This document shows positions 45,562 through 53,630 of a stretch of DNA of 64,000 bases, one piece after another; positions within the stretch are counted from its first letter, which is position 1, and each line of letters begins with the position of its first letter. A model generated the notes under the pieces. That model saw only the letters and a list, made by a program, of their open reading frames with translations. It made no database searches and was not told where the DNA came from. Origin of the DNA: Nakamurella silvestris (GTDB lineage: Bacteria > Actinomycetota > Actinomycetes > Mycobacteriales > Nakamurellaceae); the NCBI GenBank assembly GCA_003576535.1, contig QXCQ01000018.1, forward strand, positions 23,877 through 87,876, given 5' to 3'. Position numbers and translations under genes: made by a program.

Positions 45562-45589
45562 TGCCAACGGAAGGTGAACACCTTTCCGT
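45562..45589 (-). promoter_or_regulatory. PHO-box-like repeat upstream of the metallophosphatase
   Basis: On the minus strand GTTCACC (45579-45573) and GTTGGCA (45568-45562) start exactly 11 bases apart, the layout of PhoP/RegX3-type direct repeats. The same place contains a near-palindrome (ACGGAAGGTG / CACCTTTCCGT). It lies about 170 bases before the start codon. Confidence 0.35.
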
Positions 45590-45648
45590 CACGCCACGTC
45601 AGCGACCTCGGAGGTGGCGCAGCTCACGTCCTCGGATGCACGTTCCTT

Positions 45649-45672
45649 CTGGTTCGGCGCGCGCCGAACCAG
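45649..45672. repeat. perfect 24-bp palindrome
   Basis: CTGGTTCGGCGC is followed directly by its complement with no loop. It lies in the 405-base divergent gap 45398-45802 between the phosphatase and Ppx/GppA genes. Further right, GGTGCGCGGGAA (45710-45721) matches the arm of family B palindromes, but its left partner is missing. Confidence 0.6.
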
Positions 45673-45802
45673 GCTCGGCGCACCGTGCCGGAGGCATCGG
45701 TCCCGACCCGGTGCGCGGGAAGAGGGCGCGACCTGCGAGTAGCGTCAGGGCGAGCGTCACCCGCCGGTGCGCGGGCGAAGTGCAACGCAAGTGGAGGCCT
45801 TG

Positions 45803-46738
45803 GTGCGGCTCGGTGTTCTGGACGTCGGCTCGAATACCGTGCACCTGCTGGTGGTCGACGCCCATCGCGGGGCTCATCCGGAACCGCTCACCTCGCACAA
45901 GACCGCCCTCCGGCTGGCCGAGCACATCGATGCCGACGGCCGGCTGAGCGAGGAGGGGACGCAGGCGCTGATCGAGGCGGTCGGCACCTCGGCCCTGGCC
46001 GCCGCCCGGGCCGGTTGTGACGAACTGCTGGCCTTCGCGACCTCGGCCGTGCGGGATGCGACGAACGCCGCCGAGGTCCTCGCGGAGGTCCTGGCGCTGA
46101 CGGCGGTGGACCTGCGGGTCCTCCCCGGCGAGGACGAGGCGCGGCTGACCTTCCTGGCCGTCCGGCGCTGGTTGGGCTTCTCCGCGGGCACCCTGCTGGT
46201 GCTCGACATCGGCGGCGGATCCCTGGAGATCGCGGCCGGTCCCGACGAGGAACCCGATCTCGCCCTGTCGATCCCGATCGGCGCCGGTCGGATGTACCGC
46301 CGCGCCGGGATGCAGGACCCGCCGACCCAGGCCGAGGTGAACCTGCTGAGCCTGGAACTGGAGAAGGCCCTCGCCCCTGTCAGTCGCCGGATCGTCAAGG
46401 CCGGGCCGTTCGACCGGGTCGTCGGCACCTCCAAGACCTTCCGCACCATGGCCCGGCTGACCGGGGCCGCGCCGTACTCGGCCGGCCCGCGGGTGCACCG
46501 GGAACTGACCTCCACCGGCCTCGAGCAGGCCATCGGATTCATCTCCCGGATCCGGGCGGAGGATCTCGCGGGCCTCGGTGGTGTGTCCCCGGACCGGGCA
46601 CCCCAGCTGACCGCCGGGGCACTGATCGCGCGCGCCGCCATGTCGGCCGCCGGGGTGCAGGCGGTGGAGATCTGCCCGTGGGCACTCCGCGAGGGCGTGA
46701 TCCTGCGTCGTCTGGACCAGTTGGCGCTCGGCCAATGA
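45803..46738 (+). CDS. Ppx/GppA-family exopolyphosphatase or pppGpp phosphohydrolase
   Basis: ASKHA-fold phosphatase hydrolysing polyphosphate or the gamma/5'-phosphate of pppGpp. GTG 45803 follows GGAGG at five bases and gives the canonical start RLGVLDVGSNTVHLLVVD; a GTG at 45791 is the alternative. The 311-residue protein has the second phosphate-binding loop LVLDIGGGSLEIA and IPIGAGRM, plus GTSKTFRTMARL, and lacks the C-terminal HD extension, as in mycobacterial Rv0496. The stop overlaps the next start, and the order Ppx then isomerase-like gene equals Rv0496-Rv0498. Confidence 0.93.
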   Translation: MRLGVLDVGSNTVHLLVVDAHRGAHPEPLTSHKTALRLAEHIDADGRLSEEGTQALIEAVGTSALAAARAGCDELLAFATSAVRDATNAAEVLAEVLALTAVDLRVLPGEDEARLTFLAVRRWLGFSAGTLLVLDIGGGSLEIAAGPDEEPDLALSIPIGAGRMYRRAGMQDPPTQAEVNLLSLELEKALAPVSRRIVKAGPFDRVVGTSKTFRTMARLTGAAPYSAGPRVHRELTSTGLEQAIGFISRIRAEDLAGLGGVSPDRAPQLTAGALIARAAMSAAGVQAVEICPWALREGVILRRLDQLALGQ

Positions 46739-47568
46739 GCGAACCGGCCGAACACCGCGCCGCCCCGGCTGCCGCGGGTGGTGGATCGTCGCGGTGTCCG
46801 ATCGGGCTGTCCACCGCCTCGGTCTACCCGGAGCCGACCGCCGTGGCCTTCCGCCGGGCGGCCGAGCTGGGGTACGACGGGGTCGAGGTGTTCGTCTGGA
46901 CCGATGACGTCTCCCAGAGCGCCCAGGCCCTGGCCGACCTGGTGCAGACCTACCAGGTACCGGTGCTCTCGGTGCATTCCCCGTGCGTGTTGATCACGAG
47001 CCGGGTCTGGTCGACCGATCCGCTGGTGAAACTGGCCAGGTCGGTGGAGATGGCGGAGGAGTTGGGGGCCACCGCGGTCGTCACCCATCCACCCTTCGTC
47101 TGGCAGCGTTCGGCAGCGGCGAACTTCACCGCCTCGGTGGCCGAACTGCAGTCCCGGACGGACGTCCGGATCGCGGTCGAGAACATGTTCCCGGCCCGCC
47201 TGCGTGGATCGGCCGTGTCCACCTACCGCCCGCACTGGGACCCGTCGGTCGGTGACGGCCACCGCTGGTACACCCTGGACCTCTCGCACACGGCGACCTC
47301 GGAGTCCGACGCCCTCGCCATGTTCGACCGGATGGGCGCACGTCTGGGTCATCTCCATCTCGCCGACGGCACCTCCTCGGCCTCGGACGAGCACCTGGTT
47401 CCCGGGCGTGGTGGACAGCCCTGCTCACAGATCCTCGAACGGATCTCGGCCGGCGGGTTCGACGGCGCCGTCATCGTGGAGGTCTCGACCCGCAAGGCCG
47501 ACCCGGCCCAACGCGAGGAGGACCTGGTCGAGGCCCTGTCCTTCGCCCGGTTGCATCTGGCGAGCTGA
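46735..47568 (+). CDS. sugar phosphate isomerase/epimerase-like TIM-barrel protein (cytosolic)
   Basis: A 277-residue AP-endonuclease-2 / xylose-isomerase-like barrel with PIGLSTASVYPEPTAVAFR, GYDGVEVFVW, LSVHSPC, VVTHPPFVWQ, VAVENMF-type strand (RIAVENMFP), TLDLSHTATS, HLHLADGTS and VIVEVSTRK. The metal-binding Glu, Asp, His and Glu are retained. ATG 46735 overlaps the stop of Ppx/GppA. It corresponds to Rv0498, whose reaction is unknown. Unlike the barrel protein at 21243 it has no export signal. Confidence 0.9.
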   Translation: MSEPAEHRAAPAAAGGGSSRCPIGLSTASVYPEPTAVAFRRAAELGYDGVEVFVWTDDVSQSAQALADLVQTYQVPVLSVHSPCVLITSRVWSTDPLVKLARSVEMAEELGATAVVTHPPFVWQRSAAANFTASVAELQSRTDVRIAVENMFPARLRGSAVSTYRPHWDPSVGDGHRWYTLDLSHTATSESDALAMFDRMGARLGHLHLADGTSSASDEHLVPGRGGQPCSQILERISAGGFDGAVIVEVSTRKADPAQREEDLVEALSFARLHLAS

Positions 47569-47625
47569 CACGGGGCGCAGGGCCCGCAGAACGGAGCCCC
47601 GCCTCGGACCTGCCACACTGGACGG

Positions 47626-48162
47626 GTGCAGCGTTCCGAGGCCTCGGCCATCCTGGGTGTTCCCGCGGATGCGTCCTCGGCCCAGGTCAACGCCGCCTAC
47701 AAGACCCGCTCCCGGCTGCTGCACCCCGACCGGTTCGCCCAGGCGAACCCGGCGGACTACGCGGCGGCCACCGAGGAACAGGCGCGGGTGAACGCCGCCC
47801 GCGACGTCCTGCTCGGCCCGGACCGGGGGCAGCCGGGGCAGGCAGCAGGCTCGGCGCAGACCCGGCAGTACAGCGCAGCCGCCCTCCGGGCCGCGCGGCC
47901 CCACTTCGCCGCCGCCGAGAAACTCCAGGACCGGGCCCGGCAGCTCAACCGGATGGCCACCTGGGTGGGGGCACCGTCCCTGGTGATCTTCGTCCTCTCC
48001 TTGTTCGCCCACGGCGCGGTCCCGCCCTTCGCCCGGACGATCCTGATCGTGAGTGTCTTCGGCTCCTTCCTCGCCGCCGGCCGGGCCCGCAGCAGACAGG
48101 CGTCGGCCGTGCGGAGGATCCAGCAGGGCCAGCAGATCCTGGACCGCGACGGCCGGGGCTGA
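47626..48162 (+). CDS. J-domain protein with membrane helices
   Basis: A 178-residue protein starting at GTG 47626. Residues 1-65 form a J domain with AILGVPADASSAQVNAAYK and the HPD tripeptide (LLHPDRF) that stimulates Hsp70 ATPase. After a Gln/Ala linker, about 108-155 contain two hydrophobic segments (PSLVIFVLSLFAHGAV and ARTILIVSVFGSFLAA), so it is probably a membrane-tethered DnaJ-like cofactor. The Gly/Phe and zinc-finger regions of classical DnaJ are absent. It stands 57 bases after the isomerase-like gene. Confidence 0.8.
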   Translation: MQRSEASAILGVPADASSAQVNAAYKTRSRLLHPDRFAQANPADYAAATEEQARVNAARDVLLGPDRGQPGQAAGSAQTRQYSAAALRAARPHFAAAEKLQDRARQLNRMATWVGAPSLVIFVLSLFAHGAVPPFARTILIVSVFGSFLAAGRARSRQASAVRRIQQGQQILDRDGRG

Positions 48163-48299
48163 CCGACACACGGGAATCGCGCTGCCCCGCCACCTGCGCA
48201 AATTCCGCGGCGGTGCGAGGTTTGCTAGGTTCTGCGCCAGGGAACCGCTCAAAAAGCTGGGCAGACCATCCCTGAGTAGTAGATGAGACGTATCTGTCG

Positions 48300-49010
48300 A
48301 TGAGCAGTGCAGAGTTCAGTGAGTTCGCCGAGGCCCTGGCAGAGGAAACCAGGCGGGCGATGGCCAAGGACGACTTGGATGCGGCGATGCCGTTGGTGGT
48401 GCAGGTGGCCATCGACACCGGGCTCGCCGATTTCGCCGGTGTCACCCAGCGGGTCGACAACGGTCGGTTCGAATCGGTCGGGGTGACCGATGATCTGGTG
48501 CAGAAGGCCGATCTTCTCCAGTACCAGCTGCAGGAGGGCCCCTGTGTGCGTGCCTCCTACGTGGACGGGAATCTGTTCAGCGCCGAGGTGGCCACCGACC
48601 CGCGGTGGCCCCGCTGGGGACCGGCTGCCCAGGCCCTGGGTATCGGCAGTGTGTTGAGCGTCCACCTGTACACCGACCGCATCGCGATGGGGGCGTTGAA
48701 CCTCTACTCGATCGAGCGGCGTGAGTACAGCGCCCACGAGCTCTCCCTGGCCCAGCTGATCGGTGCCCACGCCTCGGTGGCCCTTGCCCACTTCCGGGGT
48801 GAGGAGAACCTGTGGCGCGCGATCGACTCCCGCCATCAGATCGGTGTCGCCCAGGGGATCCTGCGGCACCAGTACAAGGTCACGGCCGAACAGGCGCTTG
48901 CCCTGCTGACGCGGGTGTCCCAGCGACGCAACGTCAAGGTCCATCTGCTGGCCGGTGAGGTCATCCGGTCGAATGACGGGGCCGTGCTGATCGGGCCCGA
49001 TCCCGAGTAG
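48300..49010 (+). CDS. GAF-ANTAR transcription antitermination regulator
   Basis: ANTAR proteins bind paired hairpins in nascent RNA to prevent termination; a GAF domain senses the signal. Of 236 residues, about 20-165 fit GAF (LQEGPCVRASYVDG, RWPRWGPAAQALGIGSVLSV, GALNLYS) and about 170-225 the three-helix ANTAR domain (SRHQIGVAQGILRHQYKV, EQALALLTRVSQRRNVKVH). This two-domain form is common in actinobacteria. The 137 bases upstream contain AT-richer sequence but no promoter I can place with confidence. Confidence 0.92.
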   Translation: MSSAEFSEFAEALAEETRRAMAKDDLDAAMPLVVQVAIDTGLADFAGVTQRVDNGRFESVGVTDDLVQKADLLQYQLQEGPCVRASYVDGNLFSAEVATDPRWPRWGPAAQALGIGSVLSVHLYTDRIAMGALNLYSIERREYSAHELSLAQLIGAHASVALAHFRGEENLWRAIDSRHQIGVAQGILRHQYKVTAEQALALLTRVSQRRNVKVHLLAGEVIRSNDGAVLIGPDPE

Positions 49011-49033
49011 CGGCGGTCTCCCGGTCCCCGTCC

Positions 49034-49087
49034 TGCGGCGGGACATGCGCAGTTGTGAACGTTCCCACCTGCGCATATCCCGCCGCA
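49034..49087. terminator. 54-bp loop-free palindrome between convergent genes
   Basis: Two 27-base arms (TGCGGCGGGACATGCGCAG... and its complement) meet at AACGTT, with three mismatched positions. The element fills the gap between the GAF-ANTAR stop (49010) and the RNase HI stop (49093), so it probably ends both transcripts. Confidence 0.6.
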
Positions 49088-49092
49088 AGGTG

Positions 49093-49572
49093 TCAGCGGG
49101 TGAGCGCCCCGGGGCCCTCGTCGACCGGCAGGCCGTCCCGGACGGCGGCGGCCGCGGCCCCGCACTTGACGTCGGCGAGCTCGTTCAACAGATGCCCCCG
49201 GTGGCCGCGGACGTGCTCGAACGTCACATCCCGCCCTTCCAGCAGGAAGGCGATGTACTTGATCAGGTCCTGGTTGGCCACCTCCTTCTTGGCCGAGTTC
49301 TTCCAGTTGTTCTTGATCCAGTTGGGCAGCCACTCGGTGAGGCATTTGATGGAGTAGAGACTGTCGGACTGGATCAGCAGCGGTTGATCCGGGAAGGCCC
49401 GCACGGCCTCGCCGATGGCCTGGAGCTCCATCCGTTGGTTGGTGGTGGAGGGGTTGCCGCCCGCCGCCCAGTGGTCGGCGGAGATCACCCAGGCCCATCC
49501 GCCGGCGCCCCCGGGGTTGGACAGGCACGAGCCGTCGGTGGCGATGGTCAGGCGGGGTGGCGAAGAGGTCAC
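49093..49572 (-). CDS. rnhA: ribonuclease HI
   Basis: Cleaves RNA in RNA-DNA hybrids with two metal ions. The 159-residue protein has the four catalytic acids: IATDGSC, QRMELQAI, IQSDSLYSI and ELAD, plus the RGHRGHLLNE histidine loop and the basic protrusion WLPNWIKNNWKNSAKK. It starts with GTG 49572, back to back with the GntR-type gene; no clear ribosome-binding site is seen. Confidence 0.94.
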   Translation of the reverse strand: MTSSPPRLTIATDGSCLSNPGGAGGWAWVISADHWAAGGNPSTTNQRMELQAIGEAVRAFPDQPLLIQSDSLYSIKCLTEWLPNWIKNNWKNSAKKEVANQDLIKYIAFLLEGRDVTFEHVRGHRGHLLNELADVKCGAAAAAVRDGLPVDEGPGALTR

Positions 49573-49608
49573 CGGGAAAGTCTAGAGTCGCTCCGTCCAT
49601 CATGACTT

Positions 49609-49629
49609 GTTCTAGTTCAATTAGAACTA
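49609..49629. promoter_or_regulatory. nested inverted repeats, probable GntR operator
   Basis: GTTCTA...TAGAAC (49609-49627) and TAGTTC...GAACTA (49613-49629) overlap in the only AT-rich part of the rnhA/gntR gap. The TATAGG at 49628-49633 can be a -10 element, so binding would block transcription. Confidence 0.6.
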
Positions 49630-49641
49630 TAGGATCAAGAC

Positions 49642-50013
49642 GTGCTCCTCTCCATCGACCCCACCAGCAACGAGCCGCTGTTCGCCCAGCTCGAGGCCTC
49701 CGTGCGTTCGCAGATCGCCGGAGGTCGGATCCAGCCGGGTGAACGGCTCCCCGCCGCTCGCGAGGTCGCCGCATCACTGCAGGTCAATGTGCATACCGTG
49801 TTGCGGGCCTACGCCGAGCTGCGGGACGCCGGGCTGATCGAACTGCGCCGTGGACGTGGCGCGGTCGTCACCGCGAACGCCCTCGACCGGGCGACCCTGC
49901 ACGCCGCCGTCGCCCACGCGGTCAGCACGGCACGGGATCTGGGCATCGGGCAGACCGAACTCATCGACGCCGTCCGCCGGCACTACACCGGCACCACCGA
50001 ACAGGAAGGTTGA
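49642..50013 (+). CDS. GntR-family regulator, YtrA type
   Basis: A 123-residue repressor consisting of a winged helix (EPLFAQLEASVRSQIAGGRI, GERLPAAREVAASLQVNVHTV-type helices, GLIELRRGRGAVV) and a short helical dimerisation tail, which defines the YtrA group. Start GTG 49642. Such genes usually lead operons that encode membrane or ABC proteins and repress them; the DUF1648 membrane protein follows immediately, and a matching operator lies upstream. Confidence 0.9.
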   Translation: MLLSIDPTSNEPLFAQLEASVRSQIAGGRIQPGERLPAAREVAASLQVNVHTVLRAYAELRDAGLIELRRGRGAVVTANALDRATLHAAVAHAVSTARDLGIGQTELIDAVRRHYTGTTEQEG

Positions 50014-50018
50014 CCACC

Positions 50019-50981
50019 ATGTCCCACCCGAGAATCACCTCCTGGTCGCTGGTGGTCGGGCTGCCGCTGGTGTGCTGGGCCGTCGCGGTCCTGATCGGCC
50101 TGGGCTGGCGGGACGACCTTCCCGACCCGCTGGCCGTGCATTTCGGTCTGACCGGCACCCCTGACGGCTACGCCTCCCTCGGTGGTCAACTGCTGGTCTT
50201 CTCCCTGCTCGTCGTCGGGCTGGTCGCCCTGTTCGCCGTCCTCGGGGCACCCTCCTCCCGACCTCCGGCCATCCGCCGGGCGGCCGCCGGGCTCTCCACC
50301 GGTATCGCGGTGTTCCTGTCGGCCCTGCACCTGATCCTGCTGGCCGAACAACGTGGTCTGGCCGATGCGAGCCAGGCGACCCTCAACCCCTGGTGGCTGC
50401 TGCCGGCCGCCGCGGCGGCGGTGCTGATCGGGTACCTCGTGAGCCTGATCGGCCGCACCACCACGGTGACCGGGTCGGCCCAGGCACCACCCCCGGAGGC
50501 GCTGCGGATCGCGCTTGCCCCCGGATCCAGGGCGGTCTGGTCCCGCTCCCAGAGCATGTCCACCGTCGGCAACACCATCCCGCTGGCCCTGGCGGCGGTG
50601 TTCGTGGTCATCGGGGTGGTCGGCCGGTTCTGGCCGCTGCTGATCGTGGCGGTGATCGTCCTTGTCCTGTTCGCGGCAATGGGTTTCTGGACCGTCACCG
50701 TCGACGACCAGGGGCTGCGGTACCGCTCGGTCCTGGGCTGGCCGCGCCGTCACGTCCCGCTGGAGCGGATCGCCGCCGCCGAGGTGATCACCGCCCGTCC
50801 GCTGAAGGACAGCGGCGGCTGGGGACTGCGCATGAACAGGGAGGGGCATTTCGGTCTCTACCTGCGGTCGGGCCCTGCGTTGCTGGTCCGGACCGTCGAC
50901 GGCGGCGGAACCGTCGTCACCGTCGACGACGCCGAGACCGCGGCGGGTCTGCTCAACAGCCTGCTCGACCGGGTCCGCTGA
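50019..50981 (+). CDS. DUF1648-containing integral membrane protein
   Basis: A 320-residue membrane protein. ATG 50019 is placed ten bases after AGGAAGG; an in-frame TTG at 50010 is too close. The DUF1648 signature (LPDPLAVHFGLTGTPDGY) follows the first helix, and about six helices are visible (for example LLVFSLLVVGLVALFAVLG, PLALAAVFVVIGVVG, LLIVAVIVLVLFAAMGFW). The last 100 residues form a soluble PH-like segment. The family has no fixed function, but in bacilli related proteins are linked to stress and YtrA-type control. Confidence 0.83.
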   Translation: MSHPRITSWSLVVGLPLVCWAVAVLIGLGWRDDLPDPLAVHFGLTGTPDGYASLGGQLLVFSLLVVGLVALFAVLGAPSSRPPAIRRAAAGLSTGIAVFLSALHLILLAEQRGLADASQATLNPWWLLPAAAAAVLIGYLVSLIGRTTTVTGSAQAPPPEALRIALAPGSRAVWSRSQSMSTVGNTIPLALAAVFVVIGVVGRFWPLLIVAVIVLVLFAAMGFWTVTVDDQGLRYRSVLGWPRRHVPLERIAAAEVITARPLKDSGGWGLRMNREGHFGLYLRSGPALLVRTVDGGGTVVTVDDAETAAGLLNSLLDRVR

Positions 50982-51063
50982 TCCCGGCCGCCCGGCCCGG
51001 GTCCCGCGGCACGACGGGATCGGGAAGTCGGATCGGGGCAGGTCCGCCCCGTAGGATGGGCGG

Positions 51064-52458
51064 GTGAGCCTTCATCTCTACGACACGGTGACCCGATCCG
51101 TGCGGCCGTTCGAGCCGCTTCGAGCCGGCGAGGTGTCGATGTACGTCTGTGGTGCGACGGTCCAGGCCGTCCCCCACATCGGGCATCTGCGGTCGGGTCT
51201 GGTGTTCGACGTCCTCAACCGCTGGTTCACCCATCACGGCTACGAAGTGGCCTACGTCCGCAACGTCACCGACATCGACGACAAGATCCTGCGCAAGGCC
51301 GCCGAAGCCGGTCGGCCCTGGTGGGAGTGGGCGACCACGCACGAGCGGGCCTTCACCGAGGCCTACAACACCCTCGGTTGCCTTCCCCCCTCGGTCGAGC
51401 CGCGGGCCACCGGGCACATCACCCAGATGATCTCCATGATCGGTGAGCTGATCGAGAAGGGCCATGCCTACGCCGCGGCCGGGGACGTCTACTTCGACGT
51501 CCGCTCGCTGCCCGGGTACGGCGCGCTCTCCGGCCAGAAGATCGACGAGATGACCCAGGGCGAAGGGGAGGGGGCCGGCAAACGGGACCCGGCCGACTTC
51601 ACCCTCTGGAAGGGCGCCAAACCGGGGGAACCCTCCTGGGGATCCCCCTGGGGCACCGGTCGCCCCGGCTGGCACATCGAGTGCTCGGCAATGGCCCGCA
51701 CCTACCTCGGATCCGCTTTCGACATCCACGGCGGTGGACTCGACCTCGTGTTCCCGCACCACGAGAACGAATGCGCCCAGTCCCATGCGGCCGGCGACCC
51801 GTTCGCAGCCCGTTGGATGCACCACCACTGGGTGACCCAGGCCGGGGAGAAGATGTCCAAGTCCCTCGGCAACACCCTGTCGGTCCCGGCGATCACCGCC
51901 CACACCCGGCCGATCGCGCTGCGGTACTACTTGATCGGGGCGCACTACCGCTCGCCGATCGAGTACTCCCCGAAGGCCCTCGCCGATGCGGTGACGGCCT
52001 TCGAACGGATCGAGGGACTGCTCGGCCGGGTGGCCGAGCGGGTCGGCGAGGTCGCGATCGGTGAGCTGCCGGCCGAGTTCGTCGAGGCCATGGACGACGA
52101 CCTGGCCGTGCCCCGGGCCCTTGCCGTCATCCACGACCAGGTCCGGATCGGCAACAGCAGCCTGGCCGACGGGCGTCCCGAGGACGCCCTCGCCGCCGCC
52201 GGGGCCGTCCGCGGCATGCTGGCCGTGCTCGGGCTCGACACCCGCGACCCGCGCTGGGCGACCGCCGCGGCCGGGGACGATTCGCTGCACCGGGCGACCG
52301 ACGCGCTGATCCAGGCCCTGCTCCAACAGCGGACGGCGGCCAGGGCGGCGCGGAACTTCGCCGAGGCCGACCTGATCAGGGACAATCTGGCAGCGGCCGG
52401 GTTCGCCATCGAAGACACCAGCGACGGACCGGTGTGGTCCGTCATTCCCACCAACTGA
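51064..52458 (+). CDS. cysS: cysteinyl-tRNA synthetase
   Basis: Charges tRNA-Cys. The 464-residue protein has the class I motifs PHIGHLRSG and KMSKSLGNT, the zinc ligands in [17 protein letters not shown] and HHENECAQ, and the C-terminal helical DALR-like region. The length and the C-terminal domain exclude the shorter mycothiol ligase MshC. GTG 51064. With rlmB 86 bases downstream it keeps the actinobacterial cysS-rlmB pair, although ispD/ispF are not upstream as they are in mycobacteria. Confidence 0.96.
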   Translation: MSLHLYDTVTRSVRPFEPLRAGEVSMYVCGATVQAVPHIGHLRSGLVFDVLNRWFTHHGYEVAYVRNVTDIDDKILRKAAEAGRPWWEWATTHERAFTEAYNTLGCLPPSVEPRATGHITQMISMIGELIEKGHAYAAAGDVYFDVRSLPGYGALSGQKIDEMTQGEGEGAGKRDPADFTLWKGAKPGEPSWGSPWGTGRPGWHIECSAMARTYLGSAFDIHGGGLDLVFPHHENECAQSHAAGDPFAARWMHHHWVTQAGEKMSKSLGNTLSVPAITAHTRPIALRYYLIGAHYRSPIEYSPKALADAVTAFERIEGLLGRVAERVGEVAIGELPAEFVEAMDDDLAVPRALAVIHDQVRIGNSSLADGRPEDALAAAGAVRGMLAVLGLDTRDPRWATAAAGDDSLHRATDALIQALLQQRTAARAARNFAEADLIRDNLAAAGFAIEDTSDGPVWSVIPTN

Positions 52459-52544
52459 TCCAGCTGACGAATCCCCTCCGGGATTCACCCCGCTCGCGAA
52501 AGTGCGCAGCGGATTTGAGTGCGACACAAGAAGAGAGCATTGAC

Positions 52545-53543
52545 ATGGCTGGTAATTCCCAGCGACGCGGTGCGGTCCGCAAGACCGGCACCAAGAAGGG
52601 TGCCGTCGTCGGCACCGGCGGCCAGCAGCGACGGGCCATCAAGGGTCGTGGGCCCACCCCCTCCGCGGTGGAGCGCCCCTACCACCCGGCCGCGAAGAAG
52701 GCGGCTGCGGCCGCCCGCCGGGACGAGAAGGGCGGCCAGCGCACCTCCTCCTCCGGGAAGATCACCGGTGGCGGTCGCCCGCCGCGCGGCAAGGGTGATC
52801 TGCCCGAGACCGTCGTCGGTCGCAACCCGGTCGTCGAGGCCCTGCGTGCCGGGGTCCCCGCGACCGCGCTGTACGTGGCCTTCGGTCTGACGGCCGACGA
52901 GCGGGTCACCGAGGCGGTGCACGAGGCCGCCGGCCGCGGGATCACCATCCTGGAGATCGGCCGCGGCGAGATGGACCGGCTGACGGCCAACGCCATCCAC
53001 CAGGGTCTGGCCCTGAAGGTCCCGCCGTACGAGTACGCGCACCCGGAGGAGCTGATGGCCCGCGCCGTCGCCTCCGGCCAGCCGCCGCTCCTGGTCGCCG
53101 TCGACGGTGTCACCGATCCCCGTAACCTCGGCGCGATCGTGCGTTCGGCGGCTGCCTTCGGTGCCCACGGTGTGCTGGTGCCCGAGCGCCGCAGTGCCGG
53201 GATGACGGCCTCGGCCTGGCGGACCTCCGCCGGCACCGCGGCCCGTATCCCGGTCGGCCGGTGCACCAACCTGGTCCGCACCCTCAAGGACTGGGCCTCC
53301 ACCGGGGCGATGATCGTCGGCCTCGACGCCGACGGCACCACCAACACCGACGATTTCGATCTGGCCACCGGCCCGCTGGTGATCGTGGTCGGCTCGGAGG
53401 GTCGTGGCCTCGCCCGGCTCACCGTCACCGTGTGCGATGCGACCATCTCGATCCCGATGGCCCGTGAGGTCGAATCGCTGAACGCCTCCGTGGCGGCCGG
53501 TGTGGTGCTGGCCGAGGTGGCCCGCCGTCGCCGCAGCCTGTAG
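52545..53543 (+). CDS. rlmB: 23S rRNA (guanosine-2'-O-) methyltransferase RlmB / TrmH family
   Basis: SPOUT methyltransferase that modifies G2251 of 23S rRNA using SAM. ATG 52545 follows AAGAGAG. Of 332 residues, the first 85 are a Lys/Arg/Gly-rich extension likely to bind RNA; about 88-165 is the substrate-binding domain ([11 protein letters not shown]); about 175-330 the SPOUT knot with [27 protein letters not shown] and [17 protein letters not shown]. The knot motifs are complete. Confidence 0.94.
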   Translation: MAGNSQRRGAVRKTGTKKGAVVGTGGQQRRAIKGRGPTPSAVERPYHPAAKKAAAAARRDEKGGQRTSSSGKITGGGRPPRGKGDLPETVVGRNPVVEALRAGVPATALYVAFGLTADERVTEAVHEAAGRGITILEIGRGEMDRLTANAIHQGLALKVPPYEYAHPEELMARAVASGQPPLLVAVDGVTDPRNLGAIVRSAAAFGAHGVLVPERRSAGMTASAWRTSAGTAARIPVGRCTNLVRTLKDWASTGAMIVGLDADGTTNTDDFDLATGPLVIVVGSEGRGLARLTVTVCDATISIPMAREVESLNASVAAGVVLAEVARRRRSL

Positions 53544-53556
53544 GCAACCCGCACCT

Positions 53557-53610
53557 GGCGGTGCCTTTTCTGACGTTCGACCGGCGTGTCGCGTCAGAAA
53601 TGGCACCGCC
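53557..53610. terminator. 54-bp hairpin between convergent genes
   Basis: Arms of 19 bases (GGCGGTGCCTTTTCTGACG, 53557-53575, with 53592-53610) match at 18 positions; the loop can add a CGAC/GTCG pair. It lies between the rlmB stop and the stop of the converging zinc permease gene. Confidence 0.65.
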
Positions 53611-53630
53611 GGTCGCGGTTCCGGGCGGGG

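Noticed and set aside
51064..52458. mycothiol ligase MshC instead of CysS
   Set aside because: The protein is longer than MshC, keeps the full C-terminal region, and is followed by rlmB, as cysS is in other actinobacteria.
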